In this document: positions 11,128 through 20,961 of the stretch, in pieces
How positions within the stretch are numbered: the first letter of the stretch is position 1
Layout of the letters: each line of letters begins with the position of its first letter
Origin: Siphonodentalium dalli
Lineage: Eukaryota; Mollusca; Scaphopoda; Gadilida; Siphonodentaliidae
Assembly: GCA_032622095.1 (NCBI GenBank)
Contig: CP136061.1
Coordinates: forward strand, 18,852,991 to 18,916,990
Reading direction: 5' to 3'
Length of the DNA stretch: 64,000 nucleotides
Notes under the pieces: model-generated
What the model saw: the letters and a program-made list of their open reading frames with translations, nothing else
Databases searched by the model: none
What the model was told of the DNA's origin: nothing
Made by a program: the position numbers and the translations under genes

Positions 11128-11660
11128 ATAAAAGTATCCGTAGGTATCAAATTTCGTCGAAATCCGTTAATTGTTTAATTTAATTTGAGTTAATTCTGCC
11201 TTTTTAATCAAGAGACATGATGGTAGCCGTCCCGTGATGGTACCCGTCCCTAAAAGAGGTACGTTTGTGGGTACCCGTTTCAAGGTGAAGATCACCTCGG
11301 GCGGAAAACCCTAAGTACGTCACACAACACGCTCATGTCTGGATACAGTCTTACACGCCCAGGCCCAGACGTAATAATCACATTACACACATACGCTCTT
11401 TATCGACGACACTGCGGATACGAACGCTCTTTAACTATCAACGCGATTAACTCCACCGTGCCAATGGCGGTAATTTTTGTGACTGGGGGTGGAGAATGGG
11501 TGCTCTGACGTTCTCAGAAGCGATGCGATGCCACTTCATCTGGTATTTTACCCTTAGATAGGAAGTTTGGGCTCAATCCGTCCGGCAGTTTTTGAGTTCA
11601 TCGCAATCACACAAACACACACACACACAGATCTTCCAAAATATATAATAGATAAGTGTC
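10983..11660 (+). repeat. Dispersed repeat copy with CCCGACTTCGTCCGGG hairpin, poly-C tract and CA-rich tail
   Basis: It begins after an AT-rich run with CTAGAAGGTGA and the hairpin CCCGACTTCGTCCGGG (about 11000-11016), then AAGGTCAAGGTCAGACCC, the poly-C tract, and ATCAAATTTCGTCGAAATCC. Near its right end are AATCCGTCC, CAGTTTTTGAGTTCATCG and a (CA)n tail at 11609-11629. The order hairpin, AAATTTCGTCGAAATCC, GTTTTTGAGTT, CA repeat resembles, from memory, a dispersed repeat of invertebrates that looks retroelement-derived. The hairpin recurs at about 15370-15387 in this window. Boundaries are approximate. Confidence 0.5.
11073..11126. repeat. Poly-C tract, 54 bases
   Basis: A pure run of 54 C, which gives poly-proline and poly-glycine frames on the two strands (10998-11183 plus, 10944-11150 minus). 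Those frames are artefacts. Exact length in the genome is doubtful because homopolymers of this size are error-prone in sequencing. Confidence 0.9.
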
Positions 11661-12161
11661 TAGTGTTGGAAATTAAACGGTTTATGTTCACGCTGAAGCT
11701 CGGATATTACAGGCCAAATCCTACGAGTGGACATATTACTGTTCAATTTCCCACACAAGACACTTATGATATTTTGTTTATCCACCGACTCGAATACTAA
11801 GAAATTTTGCGAAATATTCAACTCAGAAGGTGAATTTAACAAGAGTTCCTCCATTGGAAATGGCACATACATGCGGCAACGCAAACGTGACGTACAGAAT
11901 TATTTTCGAGTAATCGGCGAGGTTTGCCGAACAATGACGGGGGAATACGAATATACAACAACAATGGCAGCACTTCCGTTTTTCGTGAATTGACGATATT
12001 TTTGCAAGGAAATGGTTTACTTGTCGCGAATTCCTAATTACAAAAAAATAAAATGAAGTCGGAGGAAATTTTTGAAAAACGATAAAATGGAATTTGGCGG
12101 CAGGTTTTGAGTAGGGGCGGGCGGGTTACCCTAAACACAGGTATTCTTCGTTTTGGCCTTA

Positions 12162-13442
12162 TCTAAATGGGTTGGTATTCTAGTGCTGATGTCAAAAGTA
12201 AATCAGGAAATATCAGCGATAAAGATAATTACCGACCAATCGCTCTCGCCAACACAATCTCAAAAATATTTGAAGCTGTTCTGTTGGCCAAATTCCAGGA
12301 CCATCTTGAAACGTGCGATAACCAGTTCGGTTTTAAAAACAAGCACTCAACAGAGTTCTGCATTTTCTCCTTGAAAGAAACGATAAGATACTATTGGAAG
12401 AGAAATACACCAGTTTTTGCATGATTCCTGGATGCTAGCAAAGCTTTTGATCGCGTAAACCATGGCACCCTTCTGAAAATTCTTTCTGAACGCGGAATTC
12501 CCAACAGAATTACTAAATTACTCAGGAACTGGTTTCAACAACAATCTTTCAAGGTGCGTTGGTGTGATCTATTTTCTGCGAGTTTCAAATCAACCAGAGG
12601 GGTGAGGCAAGGAAGCTTGCTCAGCCCTTACCTATTCAACGTTTATATCGATGAGATAAGCCGTAAGTTAAACCAGAGCGATATAGGATGTTCGATCGGC
12701 GATACTCTCATCAACCACCTATGTTATGCAGATGACATGTGTTTACTGGCTCCATCCATCGCCGGAATGAGGAAACTCATATCTATATGTGAACGAGAAG
12801 CTGACCAGTTAGATCTCCAATACAATGTACAGAAAACATCAGCCATGTCCCTCATACCTCCAAATTCGGATATCAAAAACATCCCCGATCTAAGACTCAA
12901 TGGAAAACTTCTAAATTTTTTATCAGAGGTGAAATACCATCATAGACAAAAATTTGAAGGACGACGCAGATATAACAAGGCAGTGTCGATCAATATGTGC
13001 TCAAAGTAACAGCATTACAAGAAAATTCGCGAGATGCTCACCTGAAGTAAAACGTATACTCTTCCGAAGTTTTGTATCTTCAACATACTGTTTGCCGTTG
13101 TGGTGTAAATATAATAAATCCACCATCCAGAAAATTACCGTATGCTACAACAACGCATACAGAATAATAATGGGTTATGAATGACGTTGCAGTGCGAGCA
13201 ATATGTTCGTGAAGGACAACACATTATCATTCAACATGCTCCGTCGTAAACAGATTCACAGTTTCAGGGATCGCCTTAATTGCTCGAAGAACACAATTGT
13301 TGCAGGAATACATAATTCAGACAATCAATTCCAATCAATTTTGTATCAACTGTGGAGTGATCTGCTATACTGAGATGAATAACCTATCGGTCTGGACATT
13401 TTATATGAACTTAGTGTCTGAGATAAATAAATAATAATAATA
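12162..13442 (+). pseudogene. 5'-truncated, broken LINE reverse transcriptase
   Basis: A non-LTR retrotransposon ORF2 remnant. In one frame from about 12185 the conserved RT blocks appear in order: DNYRPIAL, DASKAFD (motif A, 12431-12451), GVRQGSLLSP (motif B, 12599-12628) and the catalytic YADD (motif C, 12725-12736). An in-frame TGA at 12422-12424 lies just before motif A. A small deletion in the post-RT region near 12930-12955 shifts the frame, after which the reading continues (12954-13181), meets another TGA at 13182-13184, and runs on through NMFVKDNTLSF to a final stop at about 13372. The 3' end is an A/T-rich tail of ATAA/AATAATA units (13425-13442). The endonuclease half is missing; the left edge coincides with the Harbinger-like TSD. 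It cannot encode a working protein. Confidence 0.85.
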
Positions 13443-13606
13443 GCAGTGAGCTGAAAGAAAAGTTTTAGAGAATAAATTATCTATATATATATGCGAAGGA
13501 ACATACGACACTGCTCAGAGGACTGAAGAAGAATGGGGTACATATCGCTGGTCAGATCCATCATGGACTATCACTATGCAGACACCATCTGGGATCCCTA
13601 CTCTCA

Positions 13607-13771
13607 GGTGCCAAATAAACGTTATGGCTGAATAAACGTGCTGGCTTACATTTACCCCTAAAATTATTAATAGTGCTGGCATTTTCACTATATATATCAT
13701 GACCAAATAATAGTGATGGCCAACATATTCTTCCAAAATTAATAAGCGTGCCAGCACGTTTATTTGGCACC
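13607..13771. mobile_element. 165 bp MITE inserted in a LINE reading frame
   Basis: Starts GGTGCCAAATAAACGT and ends with its perfect reverse complement. The dinucleotide CA flanks it on both sides (13605-13606 and 13772-13773). Removing the element plus one CA restores an uninterrupted frame from DPYSQ to EYQQN in the host LINE, which fixes the insertion point. Inside, the word AATAAACGTGCTGGC and variants (AATAGTGCTGGC, AATAGTGATGGCC) recur in both orientations. No coding capacity. A 2 bp TSD does not decide the superfamily. Confidence 0.8.
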
Positions 13772-14282
13772 CAAGAGTATCAACAAAATCACATCGACAA
13801 GTTGGAAAGAATCCAGCTTAGAGCAGCCCGTTTCATTAAAAGAGACTACAAGAGCAAAGAAGAGGGATATATGACCAAGATTCTCGACAATCTCGATTTA
13901 CCAACATTGCAGAAACGGTGGAAAATAAATAGGCTGGGATTCATGAGTAAGGTAGTGGGCGGACTGGTCCCGGCTATACCCCCTAATCAATACTTTACAC
14001 CCGAAAAACAAGGCGTCTTAGATCGCAGAGCAAAGTTATGACAGGATACGTCACCAGCCAAATTCCTCGGCACCTAATAAGGAACAACAGTCAGTGCTAC
14101 GAGGCTATACCATACATGTCAGATCAGTTCGCTAATTCCATATTCGTTCGAACCATATGCGACTGGAATCAGCTGAAGGAATCCTTAATTCTACAACAAC
14201 AGCCTGTGGATTCCTTCAAGAGTGCACTGAAGGAAAAGATCTGAGACTCTCTCTCCCGCTGCGAAATTTCCAGAATTGGGAT

Positions 14283-14406
14283 CTGCAGCGTATCCATTCA
14301 GATTCAGATCAGGAAGGGGAAAAACCAAGATATTCAGAGGCATTCTGCAGCGTATCCATTCAGATTCAGATCAGGAAGGGGAAAAACCAAGATATTCAGA
14401 GGCATT
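14283..14406 (+). repeat. Perfect 62 bp tandem duplication
   Basis: Two identical adjacent 62 bp copies (14283-14344 and 14345-14406), each starting CTGCAGCGTATCC and ending AGAGGCATT, just after the LINE stop codon. Identity implies a recent event. Confidence 0.9.
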
Positions 14407-14559
14407 CGTTTGAGAAGATTTTATTGACTAAAACATATTTGGATACATGTATTAAAATTGTTTTGTTTATCTCTTTGTTGTTTTGTTTTATTGTTCGGTC
14501 CTGGAAACTTTGCTACAAGGGATTGTGGTAGTCTTTCCCGTTCGTTTTCTTTCGCGTTG

Positions 14560-14955
14560 TTCCTGTTTTTTTTCCTGCACTAACAGCTGATAGTACCATC
14601 CTCTGGCCGTCTGTTGTTCTCAACATCTTCTCTTGGACTTGCTTTATTTCTGTTAAAAATCTATTAAAATGTTCGATAAATCCATTGCTAATCCTGGTAG
14701 TTGGGCAGTTTCAAAATTTTCAGTAAACAGTGGCTTCATCCTATTAATAAAGTAGTCTGCGAATGTTGGTGCTGTTAAGTCTATTGTCCGTTTAGCTTTT
14801 TGAATCCTGCAGTCGAAAACTGACGCGTTACATGCTGTTGTTATTCCATGCTCGCCGAACATTTCTTCTAAAATTAAATTTCTTTGTGTCGTAGTCGTTC
14901 CTATAGAATCCCTTAACTTGTGAATAACGTTGTTCTTGAAACAAACAAACGCTCT
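14560..14955 (-). pseudogene. Degenerate transposase-like fragment (MULE-like, tentative)
   Basis: Reading the minus strand from about 14955: FKNNVIHKLRDSIG, then ILEEMFGEHGI, FDCRIQKAKRT, APTFADYFINRMKPLF, ending at a stop near 14653. In another frame downstream is SNGFIEHFNRFLTE and a tail, implying a frameshift near 14690. The order (basic 'KNN...KL' block, 'FG..G', 'APTF..YF...M.PL', then 'NxxIExxNxxL') resembles, from memory, the C-terminal half of a MULE-type transposase family frequent in mollusc genomes, where a TNNNxES-N motif follows at that place. The match is by eye and short; it may instead be chance coding-like sequence. Confidence 0.35.
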
Positions 14956-15349
14956 TTATTTATACCATATCAGGAATAGACTAACTAGCAATTATTACTA
15001 ACCTATTTAATGCTTTTAACACATCATATTCACTGTTGCTGTCGAAAACTTGTTTCGTCATCGGAACACATTGGTAATGTGTCCATTGTTTACAGCCGGT
15101 ACATTCTATGCAATCTTTAAGTACAACATATTACGGCCAAAAAGGGGTTTTGGTTCTCAGGTCCTGGCGCATTGAATAATATGTACAGCATTGGGCGTTT
15201 TTATTTTGATGTCTGCATGTTGTTACAACATAAAAGTTTGTTTCAAATATTTTAATATGTTTCACCAACATGTCCAGAGATATGTATCAGGCATTGATGT
15301 GCAAAAATATTAGATCTAATATAGAGTGAGAGGTGACTTATGTCTACAT

Positions 15350-15420
15350 ATATATAGAACACTAGATGATGTGCCCGACTTCGTCCGGGCTATTTAGGGA
15401 ACAGCGTTGAAAAGTATAAG
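15350..15420 (+). repeat. Second copy of the CCCGACTTCGTCCGGG hairpin repeat (5' part)
   Basis: An AT-rich run, then ACTAGATGATGTG and the hairpin CCCGACTTCGTCCGGG, the same order as at 10983-11016. Similarity fades after the hairpin, so only the 5' part is recognisable. Confidence 0.55.
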
Positions 15421-16046
15421 GAGAAAGAAACAAAGAAGCGCACTCGTTTGTCATCTCAATTGCAAAAATAAAATAAAAATATTCACGATATTTAAAATTA
15501 CACAACGAACGACAACTTGTGTTGCATAAAAAAGTATGTGAGGCACGTTAAAATTCTAGATATTCTTGTCATTATGATTGTAAACTCTCATCTGTAGATT
15601 CAAAAAATTTTCTTTCGCGTTTATAGGGCACGGTTTACGTGGAATTCATGTTAAGAAAACAAACAAATCTTCCAACGAGCTTCAAAGGAGAAACTCCCAG
15701 AAAGTTCCTTTGTCCTACAAAAAACAAACACCTGTTCAGTGATAATTAATCACCGTCATTCACCGACATGTGTTTACTCAGTGAAAACAGGAATATCACA
15801 AAGAAATATAAATCATATTAATTAAATTATATTAAATAGTGAGTAGAATAAAAGAAATAGCAACTTAATAAAACTTAGAAAAACTTTTATTTTATATTTA
15901 AAAATCTACAAATACCCATCTGAAATAATTATAAAGGAATAAAGATTTCCAATCAACTCTAATCAACTGCCACAGATCATAAATCAAATGGATAATAAAA
16001 CACTGATTAAACTCATCAACAACTCCACTAATCCACCCTAAATTAG
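15421..16046. other. AT-rich interior of the composite element, nothing recognised
   Basis: No domain, hairpin or tandem repeat stands out. The last about 100 bases share scattered words (GATTAGTGGAG, GTTTAATCAGTG in reverse) with the left interior at 9349-9395, supporting that this is the inner part of the right arm of the outer inverted repeat. Confidence 0.35.
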
Positions 16047-16130
16047 AGGAACTTGCTGCATTTACCGGGGACTTGCTGCGTTTAGAGGGACTTGCTGCAT
16101 ATCCAGGGACTTGCTGCGATTAGGCAAACC

Positions 16131-16564
16131 CATTACATTGGCATTGGATGGTTTTGTTTTTTCAGACTGGCCCGAGCGTCAGTTAACGGTCAGTTGAATC
16201 AATGCGACCTCTTGCTACTATGGGAGGCCAAATTCGCGTTTATTAGCTCAACTTGACGGTTATCAAGTTTGAGAAATTTCCATGGGTTGTCTTGCGACCG
16301 TCCATCAACAAGTTACATTAGCACACCCTACAGTACAGGTCACATCTCTCATAATAATATGATCTTCACCTAACTTAATATGGATCTTCAGGGTAGTCAA
16401 ATAACTACGACCATGTGTAAAATCTGTTAAAATCCAATCATTAAGCCATCACATGCTAAGTCCCCCTCACCCCATCATGATTAGCCCTCATCGATGTATC
16501 GTTGCAACTTTTTAACATAATTTTCCCCTCAAATGTATCTCTGCAACTTATGCACATTAATAAG
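16131..16564. other. Unannotated spacer between the composite element and the hAT relic
   Basis: Contains two loose copies of an ATGTATC(G/T)(T/C)TGCAACTT word (near 16494 and 16533) and nothing else that I can support. Confidence 0.35.
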
Positions 16565-16572
16565 TCAGTGGG

Positions 16573-17646
16573 CAAGGGCGTAGCGGCCAATAAATTATTG
16601 GTACGGCTATATAAATATTGGGTACATTGACATCGGGCCGTGTAGCGGCGAGATGGGGGGATGTTTTGGAAGGGGGGTGTCCCCACCCCCTATTAAAATG
16701 AGAAAAAAATTCATTCTTGGATTGAAATGGAGCGATCCTGTGCAATCTAGAGCGCTTTTAACCGACATCCATTCACTTTGTCAATTCGCCTGTATGATGA
16801 GAGTACTTACTTTTAAGCGATAGTACCCAGGTCAACGCAATGATACGCATGACAATGATGAGACAATCATTTTAAAACATGAACGATGCCAACCTCATAA
16901 ATACGACTTTGGGTTGCGGTAGGCCTACTACTAGTAGTATTTTCATGTTCACTAGACAAGGGTCTGATGGATTCAGACTCAGTGGCCGTTCTCTTAGCTT
17001 TATCGCCAGTATTGACCGTTTCGGATAGCATTTGTTCATGTTCGACAGAATCAACACCAGGCATAACTTGATCTTGTCCTTTGTTTTCATTAGCTGTGCT
17101 AACAGTAACATTTGATTTGAAATAATTCAAAAGTTTCTTCTGTTTCGAATTTTTAGTTGACATAATTGATCATTTGATGGTGACAACTGAAAGTCACGAA
17201 GCCTGGTGCAGGGGTATATAGTCAGACTATAGTAATACTATGGCCGGACTAGCATATTGAACCCTCCCTGGGTATCGTAGCTTTCAGCAATTACCATTTC
17301 AAATAACGCGCGATAAAAACATTCGGTTATGCCCCTTTGATCGCGCAGTACATATCTCGTGCATGCATTGTTCGACGTCGTAATGTAATCGATTGACGTA
17401 CGTTATACAACGTAACCGCTATACGACAACGTATCCTTATAAACCCAATGAACTCGAGGCATAATACGACGTAAATAATCTGGGTTACCTATATATAGAT
17501 GGTTAAATGTATGACTGAATCACATTGTAACATTTATCAAGTGATTGGAGAACGTGGTCGGTAATATTGGGTCTATTGAGTATTATTTTTTGGTGAAATA
17601 TTGGTACGGCCAAAACCGTCCGGCCGTACCTAAAACTACGCCCTTG
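16573..17646 (-). mobile_element. Internally deleted hAT element at the satellite border
   Basis: The ends are a perfect 11 bp inverted repeat, CAAGGGCGTAG, flanked by the identical octamer TCAGTGGG (16565-16572 and 17647-17654): a textbook hAT insertion, with the CA(A/G)GGGCG start common in animal hATs. A subterminal hairpin GGTACGGCC ... GGCCGTACC lies near the right end (about 17603-17630), and GGTACGGC recurs near the left end. The 1074 bp body keeps only a short minus-strand open frame (see 16867-17163), so it cannot move itself. Its right TSD abuts the first long unit of the satellite region. Confidence 0.88.
16867..17163 (-). pseudogene. Remnant N-terminal exon of a hAT transposase (tentative)
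   Basis: A 98-codon frame starting MSTKNSKQKKLLNYFKSN. A short basic leader followed by a (Q/K)xxLxxFF/YF-type segment is the usual start of TTF-zinc-finger hAT transposases. The rest is low-complexity, polar, and rich in Glu, Thr and Ser. No BED/TTF zinc finger, DDE core or hATC dimerisation segment follows, consistent with internal deletion. The position inside a TIR/TSD-defined hAT supports the call; the protein evidence alone is weak. Confidence 0.45.
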
Positions 17647-17656
17647 TCAGTGGGTA

Positions 17657-18078
17657 AATAGATGACTGAATTCCAGCCGAAAATTGCACAACATACAGTT
17701 ACCACAGGTGCATGTGGGTTCTGAGCGGTCGTATATATGGACAGAGGATTTTACCGATATCAGCAAGAAATAATATAAACCACATGATATAAGTAATGAA
17801 TCTTTGATTCAGAAATAAATGTTTTCCATATTCATTTAATATGTATTTTTATCATAGAGGAGCTGTCCATCAGTCCCAGTCCCACCAATGTTTTTATTAT
17901 TTATTTCAATAGATGACAGAATTCCAGCCAAAAATTGCACAACATACAGTTATTACCACAGGTGCATGTGGGTTCTGAGCGGTCGTATATATGGACAGAG
18001 AATTTTACCGATGTCCGCAAGAAATAATATAAACCACATGATATAAGTATTAAATAAATCTTTGGTTCAGAAATAAAT
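17657..18078 (+). repeat. Long (251 bp) unit containing one 59-mer, 1.7 copies: probable satellite progenitor
   Basis: Copy 1 (17657-17907) starts AATAGATGACTGAATTCC and runs through CATGTGGGTTCTGAGCGGTC and ATAAACCACATGATATAAG to AGAAATAAATG, and then contains a single variant copy of the 59-mer (about 17820-17895, with the CAGTCC-doubled form). Copy 2 starts at 17908 with AATAGATGACAGAATTCC, repeats the same non-satellite part with a few substitutions and small insertions (+3 and about +4 bases), and at 18079 passes directly into the 59-mer array. The 59-mer is therefore the 3' part of a longer tandem unit, and in the second copy it has been expanded several hundred-fold. Confidence 0.85.
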
Positions 18079-20961
18079 GTTTTCCTTATTCATTAATTCT
18101 TTTTATCATAGAGGAGCTGTCCATCAGTCCCACCAATGTTTTTTATTATTCATTAATTCTTTTTATCATAGTGGAGCTGTCCATCAGTCCCACCAATGTT
18201 TTCCTTATTCATTAATTCTTTTTATCATAGAGGAGCTGTCCACCAGTCCCACCAATGTTTTTATTATTCATTAATTCTTTTTATCATAGAGGAGCTGTCC
18301 ATCAGTCCCACCAATGTTTTTATTATTCATTAATTCTTTTATCATAGAGGAGCTGTCCATCAGTCCCACCAATGTTTTTATTATTCATTAATTCTTTTTA
18401 TCATAGAGGAGCTGTCCATCAGTCCCACCAATGTTTTCCTTATTTATTAATTCTTTTTATCATAGAGGAGCTGTCCATCAGTCCCACCAATGTTTTTATT
18501 ATTCATTAATTCTTTTTATCATAGTGGAGCTGTCCATCAGTCCCACCAATGTTTTCCTTATTCATTAATTCTTTTTATCATAGAGGAGCTGTCCATCAGT
18601 CCCACCAATGTTTTTATTATTCATTAATTCTTTTTATCATAGAGGAGCTGTCCATCAGTCCCACCAATGTTTTTATTATTCATTAATTCTTTTTATCATA
18701 GAGGAGCTGTCCATCAGTCCCACCAATGTTTTTATTATTCATTAATTCTTTTTATCATAGAGGAGCTGTCCATCAGTCCCACCAATGTTTTTATTATTCA
18801 TTAATTCTTTTTATCATAGAGGAGCTGTCCATCAGTCCCACCAATGTTTTCCTTATTCATTAATTCTTTTTATCATAGAGGAGCTGTCCATCAGTCCCAC
18901 CAATGTTTTTATTATTCATTAATTCTTTTTATCATAGAGGAGCTGTCCATCAGTCCCACCAATGTTTTCCTTATTCATTAATTCTTTTTATCATAGTGGA
19001 GCTGTCCATCAGTCCCACCAATGTTTTTATTATTCATTAACTCTTTTTATCATAGAGGAGCTGTCCATCAGTCCCACCAATGTTTTTATTATTCATTAAT
19101 TCTTTTTATCATAGAGGAGCTGTCCATCAGTCCCACTAATGTTTTCCTTATTCATTAATTCTTTTTATCATAGAGGAGCTGTCCATCAGTCCCACCAATG
19201 TTTTTATTATTCATTAATTCTTTTTATCATAGAGGAGCTGTCCATCAGTCCCACCAATGTTTTTATTATTTATTAATTCTTTTTATCATAGAGGAGCTGT
19301 CCATCAGTCCCACCAATGTTTTTATTATTTATTAATTCTTTTTATCATAGAGGAGCTGTCCATCAGTCCCACCAATGTTTTTATTATTCATTAATTCTTT
19401 TTATCATAGAGGAGCTGTCCATCAGTCCCACCAATGTTTTTATTATTCATTAATTCTTTTTATCATAGATGAGCTGTCCATCAGTCCCACCAATGTTTTC
19501 CTTATTCATTAATTCTTTTTATCATAGAGGAGCTGTCCATCAGTCCCACCAATGTTTTTATTATTCATTAATTCTTTTTATCATAGAGGAGCTGTCCATC
19601 AGTCCCACCAATGTTTTCCTTATTCATTAATTCTTTTTATCATAGATGAGCTGTCCATCAGTCCCACCAATGTTTTTATTATTCATTAATTCTTTTTATC
19701 ATAGAGGAGCTGTCCATCAGTCCCACCAATGTTTTCCTTATTCATTAATTCTTTTTATCATAGATGAGCTGTCCATCAGTCCCACCAATGTTTTTTATTA
19801 TTCATTAATTCTTTTTATCATAGAGGAGCTGTCCATCAGTCCCAGTCCCACCAATGTTTTTATTATTTATTAATTCTTTTTATCATAGAGGAGCTGTCCA
19901 TCAGTCCCACCAATGTTTTTTATTATTCATTAATTCTTTTTATCATAGAGGAGCTGTCCATCAGTCCCAGTCCCACCAATGTTTTTATTATTTATTAATT
20001 CTTTTTATCATAGAGGAGCTGTCCATCAGTCCCACCAATGTTTTTATCATAGAGGAGCTGTCCATCAGTCCCACCAATGTTTTTATTATTCATTAATTCT
20101 TTTTATCATAGAGGAGCTGTCCATCAGTCCCACCAATGTTTTTATTATTCATTAATTCTTTTTATCATAGAGGAGCTGTCCATCAGTCCCACCAATGTTT
20201 TTATTATTCATTAATTCTTTTTATCATAGAGGAGCTGTCCATCAGTCCCACCAATGTTTTCCTTATTCATTAATTCTTTTTATCATAGAGGAGCTGTCCA
20301 TCAGTCCCACCAATGTTTTTATTATTCATTAATTCTTTTTATCATAGAGGAGCTGTCCATCAGTCCCACCAATGTTTTCCTTATTCATTAATTCTTTTTA
20401 TCATAGAGGAGCTGTCCATCAGTCCCACCAATGTTTTTATTATTCATTAATTCTTTTTATCATAGAGGAGCTGTCCATCAGTCCCACCAATGTTTTTATT
20501 ATTTATTAATTCTTTTTATCATAGAGGAGCTGTCCATCAGTCCCACCAATGTTTTTATTATTTATTAATTCTTTTTATCATAGAGGAGCTGTCCATCAGT
20601 CCCACCAATGTTTTTATTATTCATTAATTCTTTTTATCATAGAGGAGCTGTCCATCAGTCCCACCAATGTTTTTATTATTCATTAATTCTTTTTATCATA
20701 GAGGAGCTGTCCATCAGTCCCACCAATGTTTTCCTTATTCATTAATTCTTTTTATCATAGAGGAGCTGTCCATCAGTCCCACCAATGTTTTTATTATTCA
20801 TTAATTCTTTTTATCATAGAGGAGCTGTCCATCAGTCCCACCAATGTTTTCCTTATTCATTAATTCTTTTTATCATAGATGAGCTGTCCATCAGTCCCAC
20901 CAATGTTTTTATTATTCATTAATTCTTTTTATCATAGAGGAGCTGTCCATCAGTCCCACCA

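Larger units (their letters stand above)
9603..12158. mobile_element. PIF/Harbinger-like element, non-autonomous, with nested insertion
   Basis: The left end starts GGCCAAAAGGAAGAATACC and the right end, in reverse complement, GGCCAAAACGAAGAATACC. The inverted repeats match at all but two positions through TTTAGGGTAAC (9603-9636 and 12125-12158). The 3 bp TTA lies outside both ends (9600-9602 and 12159-12161), which fits the TWA target preference of PIF/Harbinger elements. The interior is filled by a hAT insertion (9668-10767), a dispersed repeat with poly-C and (CA)n tracts (about 10983-11660) and unassigned sequence. Open frames of 74-88 codons near 11567-11993 show no transposase domain. 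The terminal structure is direct; the superfamily is inferred from TSD and end sequence only. Confidence 0.68.
13545..14450 (+). pseudogene. 3' fragment of a second, CR1/L2-like LINE, split by a MITE
   Basis: Only the C-terminal part of an ORF2 remains. SLVRSIMDYHYADTIWDPYS (13545-13604) is the conserved post-RT segment; the reading is interrupted by a 165 bp insertion and resumes in the same frame with EYQQNHIDKLERIQLRAARF. A frameshift near 14035 moves it to another frame for the terminal block, with NNSQCYEAIPY, IFVRTICDWNQL and SFKSALKEKI, ending at 14244. These blocks (LVR..DY....WDP, IDKLERIQ.RAARFI, NNSxC, RTxxDWN, SFKSxL) are typical of CR1/L2-type LINEs as I know them. It is a different family from the upstream LINE, whose C-terminus is unlike it. 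The 3' limit given covers the 62 bp duplication and likely UTR and is approximate. Confidence 0.8.
9241..16130. mobile_element. Large composite element bounded by inverted arrays of a 19-20 bp repeat
   Basis: At the left end four tandem copies of a repeat like AAACGCAGCAAGTCCCTGG lie at about 9250-9325. At the right end four copies of the same repeat lie in reverse orientation at about 16047-16120. The two ends continue outward to GGTT at the left and AACC at the right, with 13 of 17 bases matching, and inward through GGATTAGT and GTTTAATCAGTG shared by both arms. No convincing TSD is visible. Length is about 6.9 kb, but much of that is later insertions: the Harbinger-like element, two LINE fragments and dispersed repeats. 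No transposase of its own is recognised, unless the fragment near 14.56-14.96 kb belongs to it. An alternative is two unrelated solo copies of one repeat that happen to face each other. Confidence 0.5.

Noticed and set aside
10944-11183. Poly-glycine and poly-proline open frames on opposite strands
   Set aside because: Both are translations of the 54-base C run.
9603-12158. LINE and Harbinger-like boundary as a single chimeric element
   Set aside because: The left flank of the Harbinger-like element shows no LINE coding sequence, so I cannot show it inserted into the LINE; the shared edge at 12159-12185 may be coincidence or a later deletion.
9225-16137. ATTACA as a TSD of the outer composite element
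   Set aside because: ATTACA occurs near both ends but not directly against the matching GGTT/AACC termini, so it may be chance in AT-rich DNA.
1-17000. tRNA genes, tRNA-derived SINE boxes, rRNA and hammerhead ribozyme cores
   Set aside because: I looked for GGTTCGAATCC-like B boxes and CTGATGA...GAAA cores; CTGATGA occurs (for example 4588, 5696, 10661) but never with the matching GAAA arm in place. None is supported.
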